From contig UQJF01000022.1 in the NCBI GenBank assembly GCA_900541315.1, positions 1 through 29,599 of the forward strand: 29,599 nucleotides of DNA, read 5' to 3'. The DNA comes from an uncultured Clostridium sp. (GTDB lineage Bacteria; Bacillota; Clostridia; Lachnospirales; Lachnospiraceae). The notes under the pieces were generated by a model that was given only the letters and a program-made list of their open reading frames with translations, was not told the origin of the DNA and did not search any database. Made by a program: the position numbers and the translations under genes. The number at the start of each line of letters is the position of its first letter. Position 1 is the first letter of the stretch. Below are positions 14,341 through 21,771 of this stretch, in pieces.

Positions 14341-14856
14341 GTGAAAAAGATATGTGATCTGATGGAAAAAGTTCTGTACATAGTAGGAATGGCATCTGTT
14401 GCAGTTTTCTTTGTATGCACTACAGTACAGGTATGTTCCCGTGTATTTGGATTCCAGGCGGCTTTTACAGAAGAGGTTGCCAACGCAGCGTTGGCATGGT
14501 GCTGCTTTATCGGATCAGCACCAATGGTTCGTTCCAATGAGCATTTTAAATTTACAGCATTAACCGAAAAATTAAAAGGAAAATCCCTTTTTGCAGATGA
14601 ACTTGCAGGACATGTATTTGTCCTGATCTTCAATCTGGTAGTTGGCATTTACGGCATTAAGCTGGTACAGCAGTTTGCAGCCTGGAAAATGACTTCTATG
14701 CCAGTAAGTAAAGGATGGAGCTGGTTATGTGTTCCTATTTTTGGTCTGACAGCAGCAGTGTTCTCTGTAGAAAATATCATAGATTGTATTAAGCATCCTG
14801 ACAGAGGCCAGGTAGAAGATGCAGTTGAAAAGGCAATGAAGGAGGCAGAATTATGA
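14341..14856 (+). CDS. dctQ: TRAP transporter small permease subunit, DctQ family
   Basis: This 171-residue protein has four predicted membrane helices. Family features are the first helix with VGMASVAVFFVCTTVQV, the FTEEVANAALAWCCFIGSA segment and the amphipathic MVRSNEHFKFTAL stretch. It is the helper subunit that pairs with the large permease DctM. The start is taken as GTG at 14341, because GGAGG lies 7 bases before it and the protein then begins right before the first helix. An upstream in-frame GTG at 14296 lies inside the repeat element and has no ribosome site. The gene overlaps dctM by 4 bases (ATGA), so the two are translationally coupled. Confidence 0.92.
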   Translation: MKKICDLMEKVLYIVGMASVAVFFVCTTVQVCSRVFGFQAAFTEEVANAALAWCCFIGSAPMVRSNEHFKFTALTEKLKGKSLFADELAGHVFVLIFNLVVGIYGIKLVQQFAAWKMTSMPVSKGWSWLCVPIFGLTAAVFSVENIIDCIKHPDRGQVEDAVEKAMKEAEL

Positions 14857-16139
14857 TACTAGTACTGGTTGCAGCATTTCTTATCTTATTGTTTGCAGGA
14901 ATCCCCATTGCCTACATTTTAGGTCTGGTGGCACTTCTTGGTATTTCCCAGTTAAATTCTATTTCTTTAATTACAGTTGTACAGAAAATGTTTACCGGTC
15001 TGAACAGCTTTACACTGCTTGCAGTTCCGCTGTTCGTTCTGGCGGCAAACATTATGAACCGTGCAAAGATCAGTGAGAAACTGATTCAGTTCTGTAATGG
15101 TATTGTGGGAAGATTCCCAGGCGGTCTTGCATATGCAAATGTTTTAGTTTCCATGTTATTTGCCGGAATTTCTGGTTCTTCCCAGGCTGATACAGCAGGT
15201 ATCGGTTCCATTTTGATCCCGGCAATGGAAGAAGAAGGTTACAGCCAGGAAACTTCAGTAGGTGTAACGGCAGCTTCTTCTACGATCGGTATTGTTATCC
15301 CGCCGTCTATTCCTATGGTTGTTTACTCTTCTGTAGCAGGCGCATCCATTGGTGCTCTGTTTTTAGGCGGTGTTGTTCCTGGTATCCTGATCGGTCTTGG
15401 ACAGATGTTTGTTATTTTTATGGGAAATAAGAAATATCATTATCCAAAACAGGATCCAATGTCATTTAAAGACTTCTTAAAACTGGCTATAAAATGTCTT
15501 CCTCCAGTATTAACACCTGTTATCATTATCGGTGGTGTTATCGGGGGCTTATGTACGGCAACTGAATCTGCAGCTATTGCATGTATTTATGCGATCATCC
15601 TTGGTGTATTCGTATTCAAAAACCTTTCTTTAAAAGATGTAAAGCCATTACTTTATGACACACTTCGTACCAGTGCCACTTCCCTGTTTGCACTGGCAAC
15701 TGCAAATGCATTAGGACAGCTTTTAAGCTACTACAATGTAAGTACCAGTGTTCAGCAGATGTTCGCTACCTACTTCCCATATAAGTGGCAGTTCTTACTG
15801 GCAGTTATTGGATTCTATTTATTCCTTGGAACATTCATGGATGCGATCCCTGCAATGATCCTGTTTGTTCCTGTATTAATGCCTGTTGCAACTGCATTTG
15901 GTATTACACCGGTACAGTTAGGTCTGATCATCGTTATCACACTGGCAGTTGGTCAGGTAACACCGCCTTATGGACTGTGTCTGCTGATCGCAGGAAGAAT
16001 TTCCGGAATGAGTGTGCAAAAGTCGTTTAAGGCAGTTATCCCGTATATCATGGTTTCTGTAGTAGTAGTAGTACTGATCGCATTTTTACCGGATATTGCC
16101 TTTGCATTACCGAAACTTATTAAGCCGGAGTGGTTTTAA
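14853..16139 (+). CDS. dctM: TRAP transporter large permease subunit, DctM family
   Basis: This 428-residue, very hydrophobic protein has about 12 helices and is the Na+-coupled substrate channel of the TRAP system. Typical DctM segments are LFAGIPIAYILGLVALLGI near the start, GFPGGLAYANVLVSMLFAGI-like (RFPGGLAYANVLVSMLFAGI), SGSSQADTAGIGSILIPAM, GVTAASSTIGIVIPPSIPMV and the C-terminal FMDAIPAMILFVPVLMPVA and QVTPPYGLCLLI. The ATG overlaps the dctQ stop and is preceded by AAGGAGG inside dctQ. It is the last gene of the operon; the family B element at 16162 follows 22 bases after the stop and could serve as its 3' end structure. Confidence 0.95.
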   Translation: MILVLVAAFLILLFAGIPIAYILGLVALLGISQLNSISLITVVQKMFTGLNSFTLLAVPLFVLAANIMNRAKISEKLIQFCNGIVGRFPGGLAYANVLVSMLFAGISGSSQADTAGIGSILIPAMEEEGYSQETSVGVTAASSTIGIVIPPSIPMVVYSSVAGASIGALFLGGVVPGILIGLGQMFVIFMGNKKYHYPKQDPMSFKDFLKLAIKCLPPVLTPVIIIGGVIGGLCTATESAAIACIYAIILGVFVFKNLSLKDVKPLLYDTLRTSATSLFALATANALGQLLSYYNVSTSVQQMFATYFPYKWQFLLAVIGFYLFLGTFMDAIPAMILFVPVLMPVATAFGITPVQLGLIIVITLAVGQVTPPYGLCLLIAGRISGMSVQKSFKAVIPYIMVSVVVVVLIAFLPDIAFALPKLIKPEWF

Positions 16140-16161
16140 CAGGCGGGTACTTTTATAGTCA

Positions 16162-16326
16162 TATGTTCTCTAGGAATCTTTCTGTACCTGATTTTGTGAG
16201 AAGATTTTTTGCCAGTTGTGCCCAAATTTCTGAGGCGTACGCGGTGCGTACGGTGATGAAATTCGGGTGCAACTGGCGGAAAATCGGCCACAAAAGCAGG
16301 TGCAGGAAAGACTCCGAGAGGACATA
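16162..16326. repeat. large imperfect-palindrome element, family B, copy 2
   Basis: The full 165 bases fold into one long hairpin. TATGTTCTCT at the left pairs with GAGAGGACATA at the right, then TCTTTCTGTACCTGATTTTG pairs with CAAAAGCAGGTGCAGGAAAG. GCCAGTTGTGCCCAAATTTC pairs with GAAATTCGGGTGCAACTGGC, and GGCGTACGC pairs with GCGTACGG at the tip. It lies between the convergent dctM and pilB-like genes, 22 and 7 bases from their stops, so it may act as a shared 3' end. It aligns with 4411-4570 read on the other strand. Confidence 0.8.
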
Positions 16327-16333
16327 ATTCTCT

Positions 16334-17983
16334 TTAATTAACAGAATAAATAACATTTTCCGCTTCTTTCATATCCATTTCACCGGCGATCACCATTTCT
16401 GCCGCCTGTTCCTGAAGGGACGGAAAACCTCTTTCTCTCTGATAATACCGGATCTTCTCAGCAGCTTCCCCATCCCTTATCATATTTCTCCCTTTTTCAT
16501 CCAGCTCCAGCATTTCATAGACAGCGGTTCTATGGCTGTAACCGGTAAACTGGCATTCTCCGCATCCAACAGCTTCCCATACCTCTTCTACTTCTTCACC
16601 TGTAAGTTCCCGGATTAGATGTCTGGTTCCGCTTTCCGCTAATACCTTTCTCTTACAATGGGGACAGAGCACTTTTACCAGACGCTGTGCCACCACGCCT
16701 GTAAGTGCTGCTGCGATCATATAAAATGGGATTCCCATATTTTTCAAACGGTAGATCACTGATACACAGTCATTGGTATGCAAAGTGGAAAGCACCAGAT
16801 GGCCGGTGACGGCAGCTCTTACACCAATATCCGCCGTTTCTTCATCTCTCATTTCGCCTACCATGATCACATCCGGATCCTGCCGGAGAATAGAACGGAG
16901 TACTGCTGCAAATGTCAGCCCTGATTTTGCATTGACCTGTACCTGCGTCACTCCGGGGATTACCTTTTCCACCGGGTCTTCTACTGTAACGCGGTTGATC
17001 TTCTTGGCGCCCAGACGGTTTAATGCTGCATAAAGAGTGGTAGATTTCCCACTTCCTGTAGGCCCGGTTACCAGGATGATACCAAATGGGGCTTTTAACA
17101 TTCTGCCGAATATCTCTTCCTGTGTTTCGCTCATTCCAAGACGGCGTATATCCATAAGATTACTGTCTCTGTCATTTCCTAGCAACCGCAGCACCACGGT
17201 TTCTCCATAAACCGAAGGCAATGTGGAAATACGCAGGTCTGTAGTGATCTCCTGGCTTTCATAGCGGTATTTTCCATCCTGGGGAAGCCGTTTTTCTGCA
17301 ATATCCATTCCGCCCATCAGCTTTAATCTGGTAACTACCGGACGGTGATAGAGCATTTCCATCTCTGTATACAGCCCCAGATCCCCGTTAATGCGAAAAC
17401 GAATGGTAAGATAATCTTTCCCCGGTTCTATATGAATATCACTGGCATTTCTTTTATAGGCAGATTCGATCAGCGTATTTACCAGACGGATCACCGGGGC
17501 ACTTTCACTTTTTTCTTCGGTTGCTTTTCCATCTTCATTTTCATGCTCAGCTGTACTTCCTATGCCTGCAATAGCCGTTTTCATCTGGTCCAGGGAAGTC
17601 AGGACCGGCCGGATCACCATTCCTGACAAAGCCTCTGCCTCATCTAAAACATGAGGATCAACAGGAAATGTAAACGCTGTTACCAGCTCTCCTTTTGCAA
17701 AACATACAGGGAAAACATTATTTCTTCTGATAAAAGATGCAGGAAGAGCAGCTAACGCCGCCGGATCTGCAGGTTTCTCATCTAAACAGACTACGTCATC
17801 TGCTTCCTTCTCACTGAAACATTTTAAAATCCCCGCTTCTGTTGTATACCCTAAAAGGAGCATGATATCTGTAAGGCTTTTGTCTCTGTGGTCAAACTGT
17901 ACCTTTTTCACACGTTCCAGCTGTGCTCTGGTGATGATGCCTTTTTCCACCAGCATTTCTTCTACATTGGTCTTTACTGACAT
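16334..17983 (-). CDS. pilB: pilus/type II secretion assembly ATPase (PilB/GspE family)
   Basis: This 549-residue hexameric ATPase powers pilus or pseudopilus extension at the cytoplasmic face. An N-terminal GspE-N domain (about 1-135) is followed by a catalytic core with Walker A GPTGSGKS (307-314), the Asp box around VTVEDPVE (332-339), Walker B DVIMVGEMRDEETAD (371-385) and the His box GHLVLSTLHTND (394-405). A four-cysteine zinc site follows (C440, C443, C474, C477). All ATPase motifs are intact. It has an AAAGGAG ribosome site. It is divergent from the prepilin peptidase gene (61-base gap) and is not in the main pilus operon. No PilT-type retraction ATPase is seen in the window. Confidence 0.92.
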   Translation of the reverse strand: MSVKTNVEEMLVEKGIITRAQLERVKKVQFDHRDKSLTDIMLLLGYTTEAGILKCFSEKEADDVVCLDEKPADPAALAALPASFIRRNNVFPVCFAKGELVTAFTFPVDPHVLDEAEALSGMVIRPVLTSLDQMKTAIAGIGSTAEHENEDGKATEEKSESAPVIRLVNTLIESAYKRNASDIHIEPGKDYLTIRFRINGDLGLYTEMEMLYHRPVVTRLKLMGGMDIAEKRLPQDGKYRYESQEITTDLRISTLPSVYGETVVLRLLGNDRDSNLMDIRRLGMSETQEEIFGRMLKAPFGIILVTGPTGSGKSTTLYAALNRLGAKKINRVTVEDPVEKVIPGVTQVQVNAKSGLTFAAVLRSILRQDPDVIMVGEMRDEETADIGVRAAVTGHLVLSTLHTNDCVSVIYRLKNMGIPFYMIAAALTGVVAQRLVKVLCPHCKRKVLAESGTRHLIRELTGEEVEEVWEAVGCGECQFTGYSHRTAVYEMLELDEKGRNMIRDGEAAEKIRYYQRERGFPSLQEQAAEMVIAGEMDMKEAENVIYSVN

Positions 17984-18044
17984 GGTTGCTCCTTTCCCTC
18001 ATAAATGTTATACTGCTTACATTCAATAATACAGGTGATGACAA

Positions 18045-18530
18045 ATGAACTCTTTTATCTTTATTTCTGTCCTGTGCAGCTGCCTTCTTCTTTATAGTGC
18101 ATGGACCGACGGAAGAGAAGGCTATATACCGGACCAGGTCAGCATTCTGATCTTTGTCCTGTCACTTTTCAGTGTGTTAAACGGATACGGTCCCGGATTT
18201 TTAATCCGCATAGCAGGTGCATTTTTCTGCGGCGGTCTTTTGGAACTGATCCGCTTAATAAGCAAAGGCGGTATTGGTATGGGTGATGTAAAGCTGATGA
18301 CTGCCTGTGGCTTCTATCTCGGAATTGTTCCAGGCATTTTTGTCCTGATGCTTTCCTATATGCTTGCAGGCCTCTTCTGCCTTCCTGTTCTGCTTTTGAA
18401 AAAAGCCTCTTTAAAGACCAGGATTCCCATGGCACCATTCTTCGCAGCTTCCATGATCCTGATGCTCTTCTTTGAAAAGCCCCTGCTTGCCTGGTACTTT
18501 TCCCTATGGAATATTTTCTGCATCCCCTAA
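18045..18530 (+). CDS. short A24-family prepilin peptidase without methyltransferase domain
   Basis: This 161-residue, multi-pass membrane aspartyl protease removes the leader of type IV prepilin-like proteins. Both catalytic aspartates are present: D22 in AWTDGREGYIP and D81 in the GxGD motif GIGMGDVKLM (76-85). The protein lacks the N-terminal cytoplasmic domain with paired cysteines that methylates the mature pilin in PilD/GspO, so it resembles TadV/CpaA/FlaK-type peptidases in size. The ribosome site AGGTGATGACAA precedes the ATG. Its last 27 bases overlap the 3' end of the convergent GspK-like gene. It is most likely the processing enzyme for the three pseudopilins encoded next door. Confidence 0.88.
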   Translation: MNSFIFISVLCSCLLLYSAWTDGREGYIPDQVSILIFVLSLFSVLNGYGPGFLIRIAGAFFCGGLLELIRLISKGGIGMGDVKLMTACGFYLGIVPGIFVLMLSYMLAGLFCLPVLLLKKASLKTRIPMAPFFAASMILMLFFEKPLLAWYFSLWNIFCIP

Positions 18531-19073
18531 GGGGACTTCACTTTCCAGGTGCATGGAAAAACCACCTGTTTTTGTCCATGTATCTACAAAAGCAGTTCCC
18601 CTGACAGGATATGCCTTTAAACGGATGCGCACGGTACAGGGATCACCATTTTCATCTGTGTAACTGCCTTCTCCTACCGTCATATATTCTTTATCTTCCA
18701 GCTCTTCATCTATATCATTTTCTTTATCTATAACACTTTCTTCATCTATACCATTTTCTTCATCTATATCATCATTTTCTTCATCTGCTTCCAGATCAGA
18801 ACTGTCATTTTCAAACTCATCCATCAACAGACCAAGTGCTTCACTTTCGCCCATACGCACTGCTTCACAGAAAGAATTATGGATCATCCGGGCAGTAAGA
18901 CGTGCTTCCATGTAAGCCCGGTTTTTCAGGGCTGCACGGATATGATACTTAGAAGCCGCCATATAACCACAGGACAATATGGATAAGAGGGTAACAAAGA
19001 AGATCACATACAAAAGGCTTCCACCTTCTGTCCGGCTGATCTTCTTATTTTTCCTGTGAAATCTCCTTTTCAT
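18504..19073 (-). CDS. minor pseudopilin, PilX/GspK-like, with acidic tandem repeat
   Basis: This 189-residue protein has a basic N-terminus, a processing-site-like EGGSLLYVIFFVTLLSILSC and one membrane helix (about 19-40). As in GspK and PilX, the usual Glu at position 5 of the mature protein is missing. The middle (about 88-119) is very acidic and made of 6-residue repeats (DEENGI, DEESVI, DKENDI, DEELED). A C-terminal beta-rich part contains GDPCTVRIRLKAYPV. The start at 19073, 4 bases after the previous stop, is preferred over 19115. It is the last gene of the operon and fits the K position of an I-J-K tip complex; remote homology makes the call moderate. Its end overlaps the peptidase gene by 27 bases. 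Confidence 0.65.
   Translation of the reverse strand: MKRRFHRKNKKISRTEGGSLLYVIFFVTLLSILSCGYMAASKYHIRAALKNRAYMEARLTARMIHNSFCEAVRMGESEALGLLMDEFENDSSDLEADEENDDIDEENGIDEESVIDKENDIDEELEDKEYMTVGEGSYTDENGDPCTVRIRLKAYPVRGTAFVDTWTKTGGFSMHLESEVPLGDAENIP
18711..18785. repeat. 18-bp tandem repeat inside the GspK-like gene
   Basis: There are four imperfect units: TATATCATTTTCTTTATC, TATAACACTTTCTTCATC, TATACCATTTTCTTCATC and a fourth lengthened by 3 bases. The unit is a multiple of three, so gain or loss of units keeps the frame and changes only the length of the acidic tract. Confidence 0.8.
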
Positions 19074-19077
19074 AGGT

Positions 19078-19530
19078 TTATGTCCCCTCCATCTGTTCTG
19101 CTTCCTGCTGACCATAAAGAGCCGGCAGTTCTATTTTCCGGGTATGGATCTCTTCTTCCTTATATAAAATGGTGATATATACCACTGCTATTTCCGGTTC
19201 TGTATCAGAAAAATCCAGTTTTACCCGGTAATCGCCAGCTGATACCTGGTCAATGTCTTCTTGTGTAAGGCTGTTCCAATCTTCTCCTTCCAGATAATAC
19301 AAAACATCATCTTTTCCCGGATCTATGCGAAAAGAAACAGACTGCTCCAATCTGGATGTGATCTTAAACGCAGCTGCATCTCCCATGCTTTCCGCCTGAT
19401 ATAACTGCATATGTTTTCTGTACACCGTCAGCTGACTGCCAAAAAAGCCGGACGCCCATACAGCCACCACTGCGCTGATAGAAAGAACGGCGATCAGCTC
19501 CAGCAGCGTAAATCCTTCTTTGCTTTTCAT
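19078..19530 (-). CDS. minor pseudopilin, PilW/GspJ-like
   Basis: This 150-residue protein has a class III signal: MKSKEG followed by FTLLELIAVLSISAVVAVWA, with cleavage expected after G6, phenylalanine as the first mature residue and Glu5 conserved. The helix is followed by a soluble domain with an acidic, beta-rich C-terminal half. By position (after the I-like gene, before the K-like gene) and size it fits the GspJ/PilW slot of the tip complex. It overlaps the preceding gene by 4 bases and ends 4 bases before the next start, so it is part of a tightly packed operon. The prepilin nature is certain; the exact subunit name is inferred. Confidence 0.82.
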   Translation of the reverse strand: MKSKEGFTLLELIAVLSISAVVAVWASGFFGSQLTVYRKHMQLYQAESMGDAAAFKITSRLEQSVSFRIDPGKDDVLYYLEGEDWNSLTQEDIDQVSAGDYRVKLDFSDTEPEIAVVYITILYKEEEIHTRKIELPALYGQQEAEQMEGT

Positions 19531-19850
19531 GGATCTCCCCTTTTGTAATAAGTCATTCCATCACCGTTTTCATCTGTTACTTTATATCCGGAAAATACTT
19601 CCAGGGCATCTCCTTCATTCCCCTGAAAAATGACTTCAAATGTTTCACCTGTTGGGCTTCCTTCACCCTTTTGGGCAAGGGCTGACAATTCATAAGCGCC
19701 CTGTACCAGAGAATGCTCTCTGGCAAGAAGTTTTCCATTTGCAGCTGTCATGGCAAGAAATGCTCCTGCCACAGAAAAGAGGATCGCTGTACTGACCACC
19801 ACTTCTACCAGGGAAAATCCAGCCTGTTTTTCCTTATTTCTTCTGTTCAT
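19527..19850 (-). CDS. minor pseudopilin, PilV/GspI-like
   Basis: This 107-residue protein has a prepilin leader MNRRNKEKQAG and mature start FSLVEVVVSTAILFSVAGAF, with Glu5 conserved and cleavage after G11. The SLVEVVVSTAIL type of helix is characteristic of the GspI/PilV class rather than of major pilins. The short soluble part ends in VTDENGDGMTYYKRGDP. It overlaps the PilO-like gene upstream by 17 bases and the J-like gene downstream by 4. A role as major pilin cannot be excluded but is less likely given the sequence class. Confidence 0.8.
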   Translation of the reverse strand: MNRRNKEKQAGFSLVEVVVSTAILFSVAGAFLAMTAANGKLLAREHSLVQGAYELSALAQKGEGSPTGETFEVIFQGNEGDALEVFSGYKVTDENGDGMTYYKRGDP

Positions 19851-20361
19851 GGCAATATGACACCTCCATAAATCCCTTCAGGTTTTCTTCTGCCTGTTCC
19901 AGTTTCAGGGAACTGATGTACAACGCACTGCCTTCTTTACCTATGTTATCCACAAAAGCAGCCGCCTGATCTCTGGTTGTACACAAAAATTCCAATGACA
20001 ACGTGGTATATACATACCCTTCTGTTTCCATTGCTTTTGTCTCACCGGTATTTAAACTTACAAGCTGTACATGGGATGTCCCGGCCAGATCCTGAAGGCG
20101 TATATCCATCTGGTCAGGACTCATATCAGCGAAATAAATCTGGCCCTTTCCTGCATTTTCAAGCTTTTCCAAAAGCCTGCTGTTATCTTTCTTATTTCCC
20201 GTTCCTTTTGCCCTCACACGGATCTCCAGGTCTTTTCCCTCTTCCCATTCCCAGAGGATCCTAAACATTTCCGGTCCTGCCCATAGCTTGTAAAATCCGG
20301 TCCAGAGCAGAAGTAGCATCAACATAGTCACCAGAAAACGTTCTCTTCTACTAAGTCTCAT
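19834..20361 (-). CDS. PilO/GspM-like pilus assembly protein
   Basis: This 175-residue protein has a short basic tail, one membrane helix (about 10-28, VTMLMLLLLWTGFYKLW), a charged coiled-coil-like stretch and a ferredoxin-like C-terminal part (TTLSLEFLCTTRDQAAAFVD). Size, topology and place after the PilM-PilN gene fit PilO/GspM, which joins PilN in the inner-membrane alignment complex. The start at 20361 has AAGGAGACTGGTC just upstream and overlaps the preceding gene by 11 bases; the frame is open to 20400. Sequence similarity in this family is always weak, so the call rests on topology and context. Confidence 0.7.
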   Translation of the reverse strand: MRLSRRERFLVTMLMLLLLWTGFYKLWAGPEMFRILWEWEEGKDLEIRVRAKGTGNKKDNSRLLEKLENAGKGQIYFADMSPDQMDIRLQDLAGTSHVQLVSLNTGETKAMETEGYVYTTLSLEFLCTTRDQAAAFVDNIGKEGSALYISSLKLEQAEENLKGFMEVSYCHEQKK

Positions 20362-21736
20362 GACCAGTCTCCTTTCCAGACTTAAAAAGGATCTCACCAT
20401 GAACCTTCGTTTCCTGCTTCTGCCAGCGGCTCTGATCCATTATAAATCCATTTTCCTCCATTATCCGGATAAACCCTGATATATCCCTGGTATCATCCGT
20501 TAAAATCTTTATGCGGATCCTTCCGTCTTCTGCAAGAAACTCCAGGGATTCCAGTTCCATTTCCGGCTTTAAGGCATTATCAAGGCTGGAAAATAATGTA
20601 GGATCAATAACAGCATTTCCGGAAATCTCCCCCATCTCATTAACCAGTCCTTCCAATTCTTTCAGCTGTGCCTCCAGCTGCTTCTTTTCCTCTTCCTCAT
20701 AAACTTCCTGACGGTCAGCATACATTAATTCCAGATGGTGCAGCTTCCTATGGGTATAAAACCGGATCGTAAGAAGGCTGACAGCTATCACAGCAAATAG
20801 AATAAGACTGATACATACCGGTTTTAGCGGAAATCCAGCATCTGTGATCCGCACCCATAGATTTTCATCATCTATATAATCAGTTCTTTCACTGAACTGA
20901 AGGTTTTTCAGATTCTCTGCCCTGACCTGTTTTTCCCACAGGGTGCCATGATTTAAAGCTTCACATGGAACTTCCAGCAATCCGCCTAAATATCTGGCAC
21001 ATGATCCTGGTGCTATAAGACAGTCATTCTGGATCAGGACACCTCCCAGTTTAAAGCCTTCATCATTATTTTTACGTATCCTGCAGATTCTTAAGATCTG
21101 GGCCTGCAATTCTTCCATTAAGACGCATTCTTCTCCCATTTTTGAGAAGATTCCCGGCTTCAGCTCCAGTTTTTCCCAATAATAACAGCGGCCGTCCTCT
21201 ATTTCATACAGGCCTATAAAGTCTTCTGACAGATGGACCAGCACCATGGGACTTTCTTCCATACCATACTCTTTGGGATCTGGAAAGGATGCCACAAAGG
21301 CAGGTGACGGAAGGATTTCTTTTAAATGCAGCTTGACCCGTGAAGCAGCTGATCTTACTGCCCACAGCCAGCTTCCCGGCGCTGTATAGACCACGCCCCG
21401 CAGCATTCCTTCCTGAGAAGAAGGAAAGAAATCGGCTGCCAGAAGCTGTTCCTCTTCTCCGCCCAGGATCAGAAGCTGTTTTTCCGCCATCTGAAGTGCT
21501 GTACTTTTCGTGGAAGCAGGAAGGTTTACCACATGGATCCCCACTTTTACTCCCATGATCACAGTTACCTTTCTGCCTTTTAAGTTATAAACCTCTGACA
21601 GGGATTCCATGGCACTTTCTACGCCTTCCAGCCCGGCTACAGACCTGAAACCCAGAAAGTAATAACCACCTGATCTGCCTGGCGCTCTCCGGATATAATA
21701 TAATTTGTCTTCTGTAAGATAGACGAAATGTTTCAC
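20351..21736 (-). CDS. PilM-PilN fusion (GspL-like) pilus assembly protein
   Basis: This 461-residue protein starts at GTG 21736, preceded by GGGAGG at 10 bases. The first 300 residues look like an actin-fold PilM/GspL cytoplasmic domain (VKHFVYLTEDKLYYIRR start, alternating strands, MVLVHLSEDFIGLYEIEDG). A single membrane helix follows at about 306-328 (PVCISLILFAVIAVSLLTIR), then a coiled coil (about 330-375) and a PilN-like extracytoplasmic ferredoxin-type domain with LESLEFLAEDGRIRIKILTD. PilM and PilN are separate proteins in most type IV pilus systems, whereas GspL of type II secretion has this fused layout. It overlaps the PilO-like gene by 11 bases and follows pilC by 35. The ATPase-like function of the PilM half is not evident. 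Confidence 0.72.
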   Translation of the reverse strand: MKHFVYLTEDKLYYIRRAPGRSGGYYFLGFRSVAGLEGVESAMESLSEVYNLKGRKVTVIMGVKVGIHVVNLPASTKSTALQMAEKQLLILGGEEEQLLAADFFPSSQEGMLRGVVYTAPGSWLWAVRSAASRVKLHLKEILPSPAFVASFPDPKEYGMEESPMVLVHLSEDFIGLYEIEDGRCYYWEKLELKPGIFSKMGEECVLMEELQAQILRICRIRKNNDEGFKLGGVLIQNDCLIAPGSCARYLGGLLEVPCEALNHGTLWEKQVRAENLKNLQFSERTDYIDDENLWVRITDAGFPLKPVCISLILFAVIAVSLLTIRFYTHRKLHHLELMYADRQEVYEEEEKKQLEAQLKELEGLVNEMGEISGNAVIDPTLFSSLDNALKPEMELESLEFLAEDGRIRIKILTDDTRDISGFIRIMEENGFIMDQSRWQKQETKVHGEILFKSGKETGHET

Positions 21737-21771
21737 TGCATCGCATCCTCCCTGCAAAAATTTCACAGCAG

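Noticed and set aside
18711..18785. Possible CRISPR-like repeat cluster
   Set aside because: The units are 18 bp, contiguous without spacers and in frame inside a gene, so this is a coding tandem repeat.
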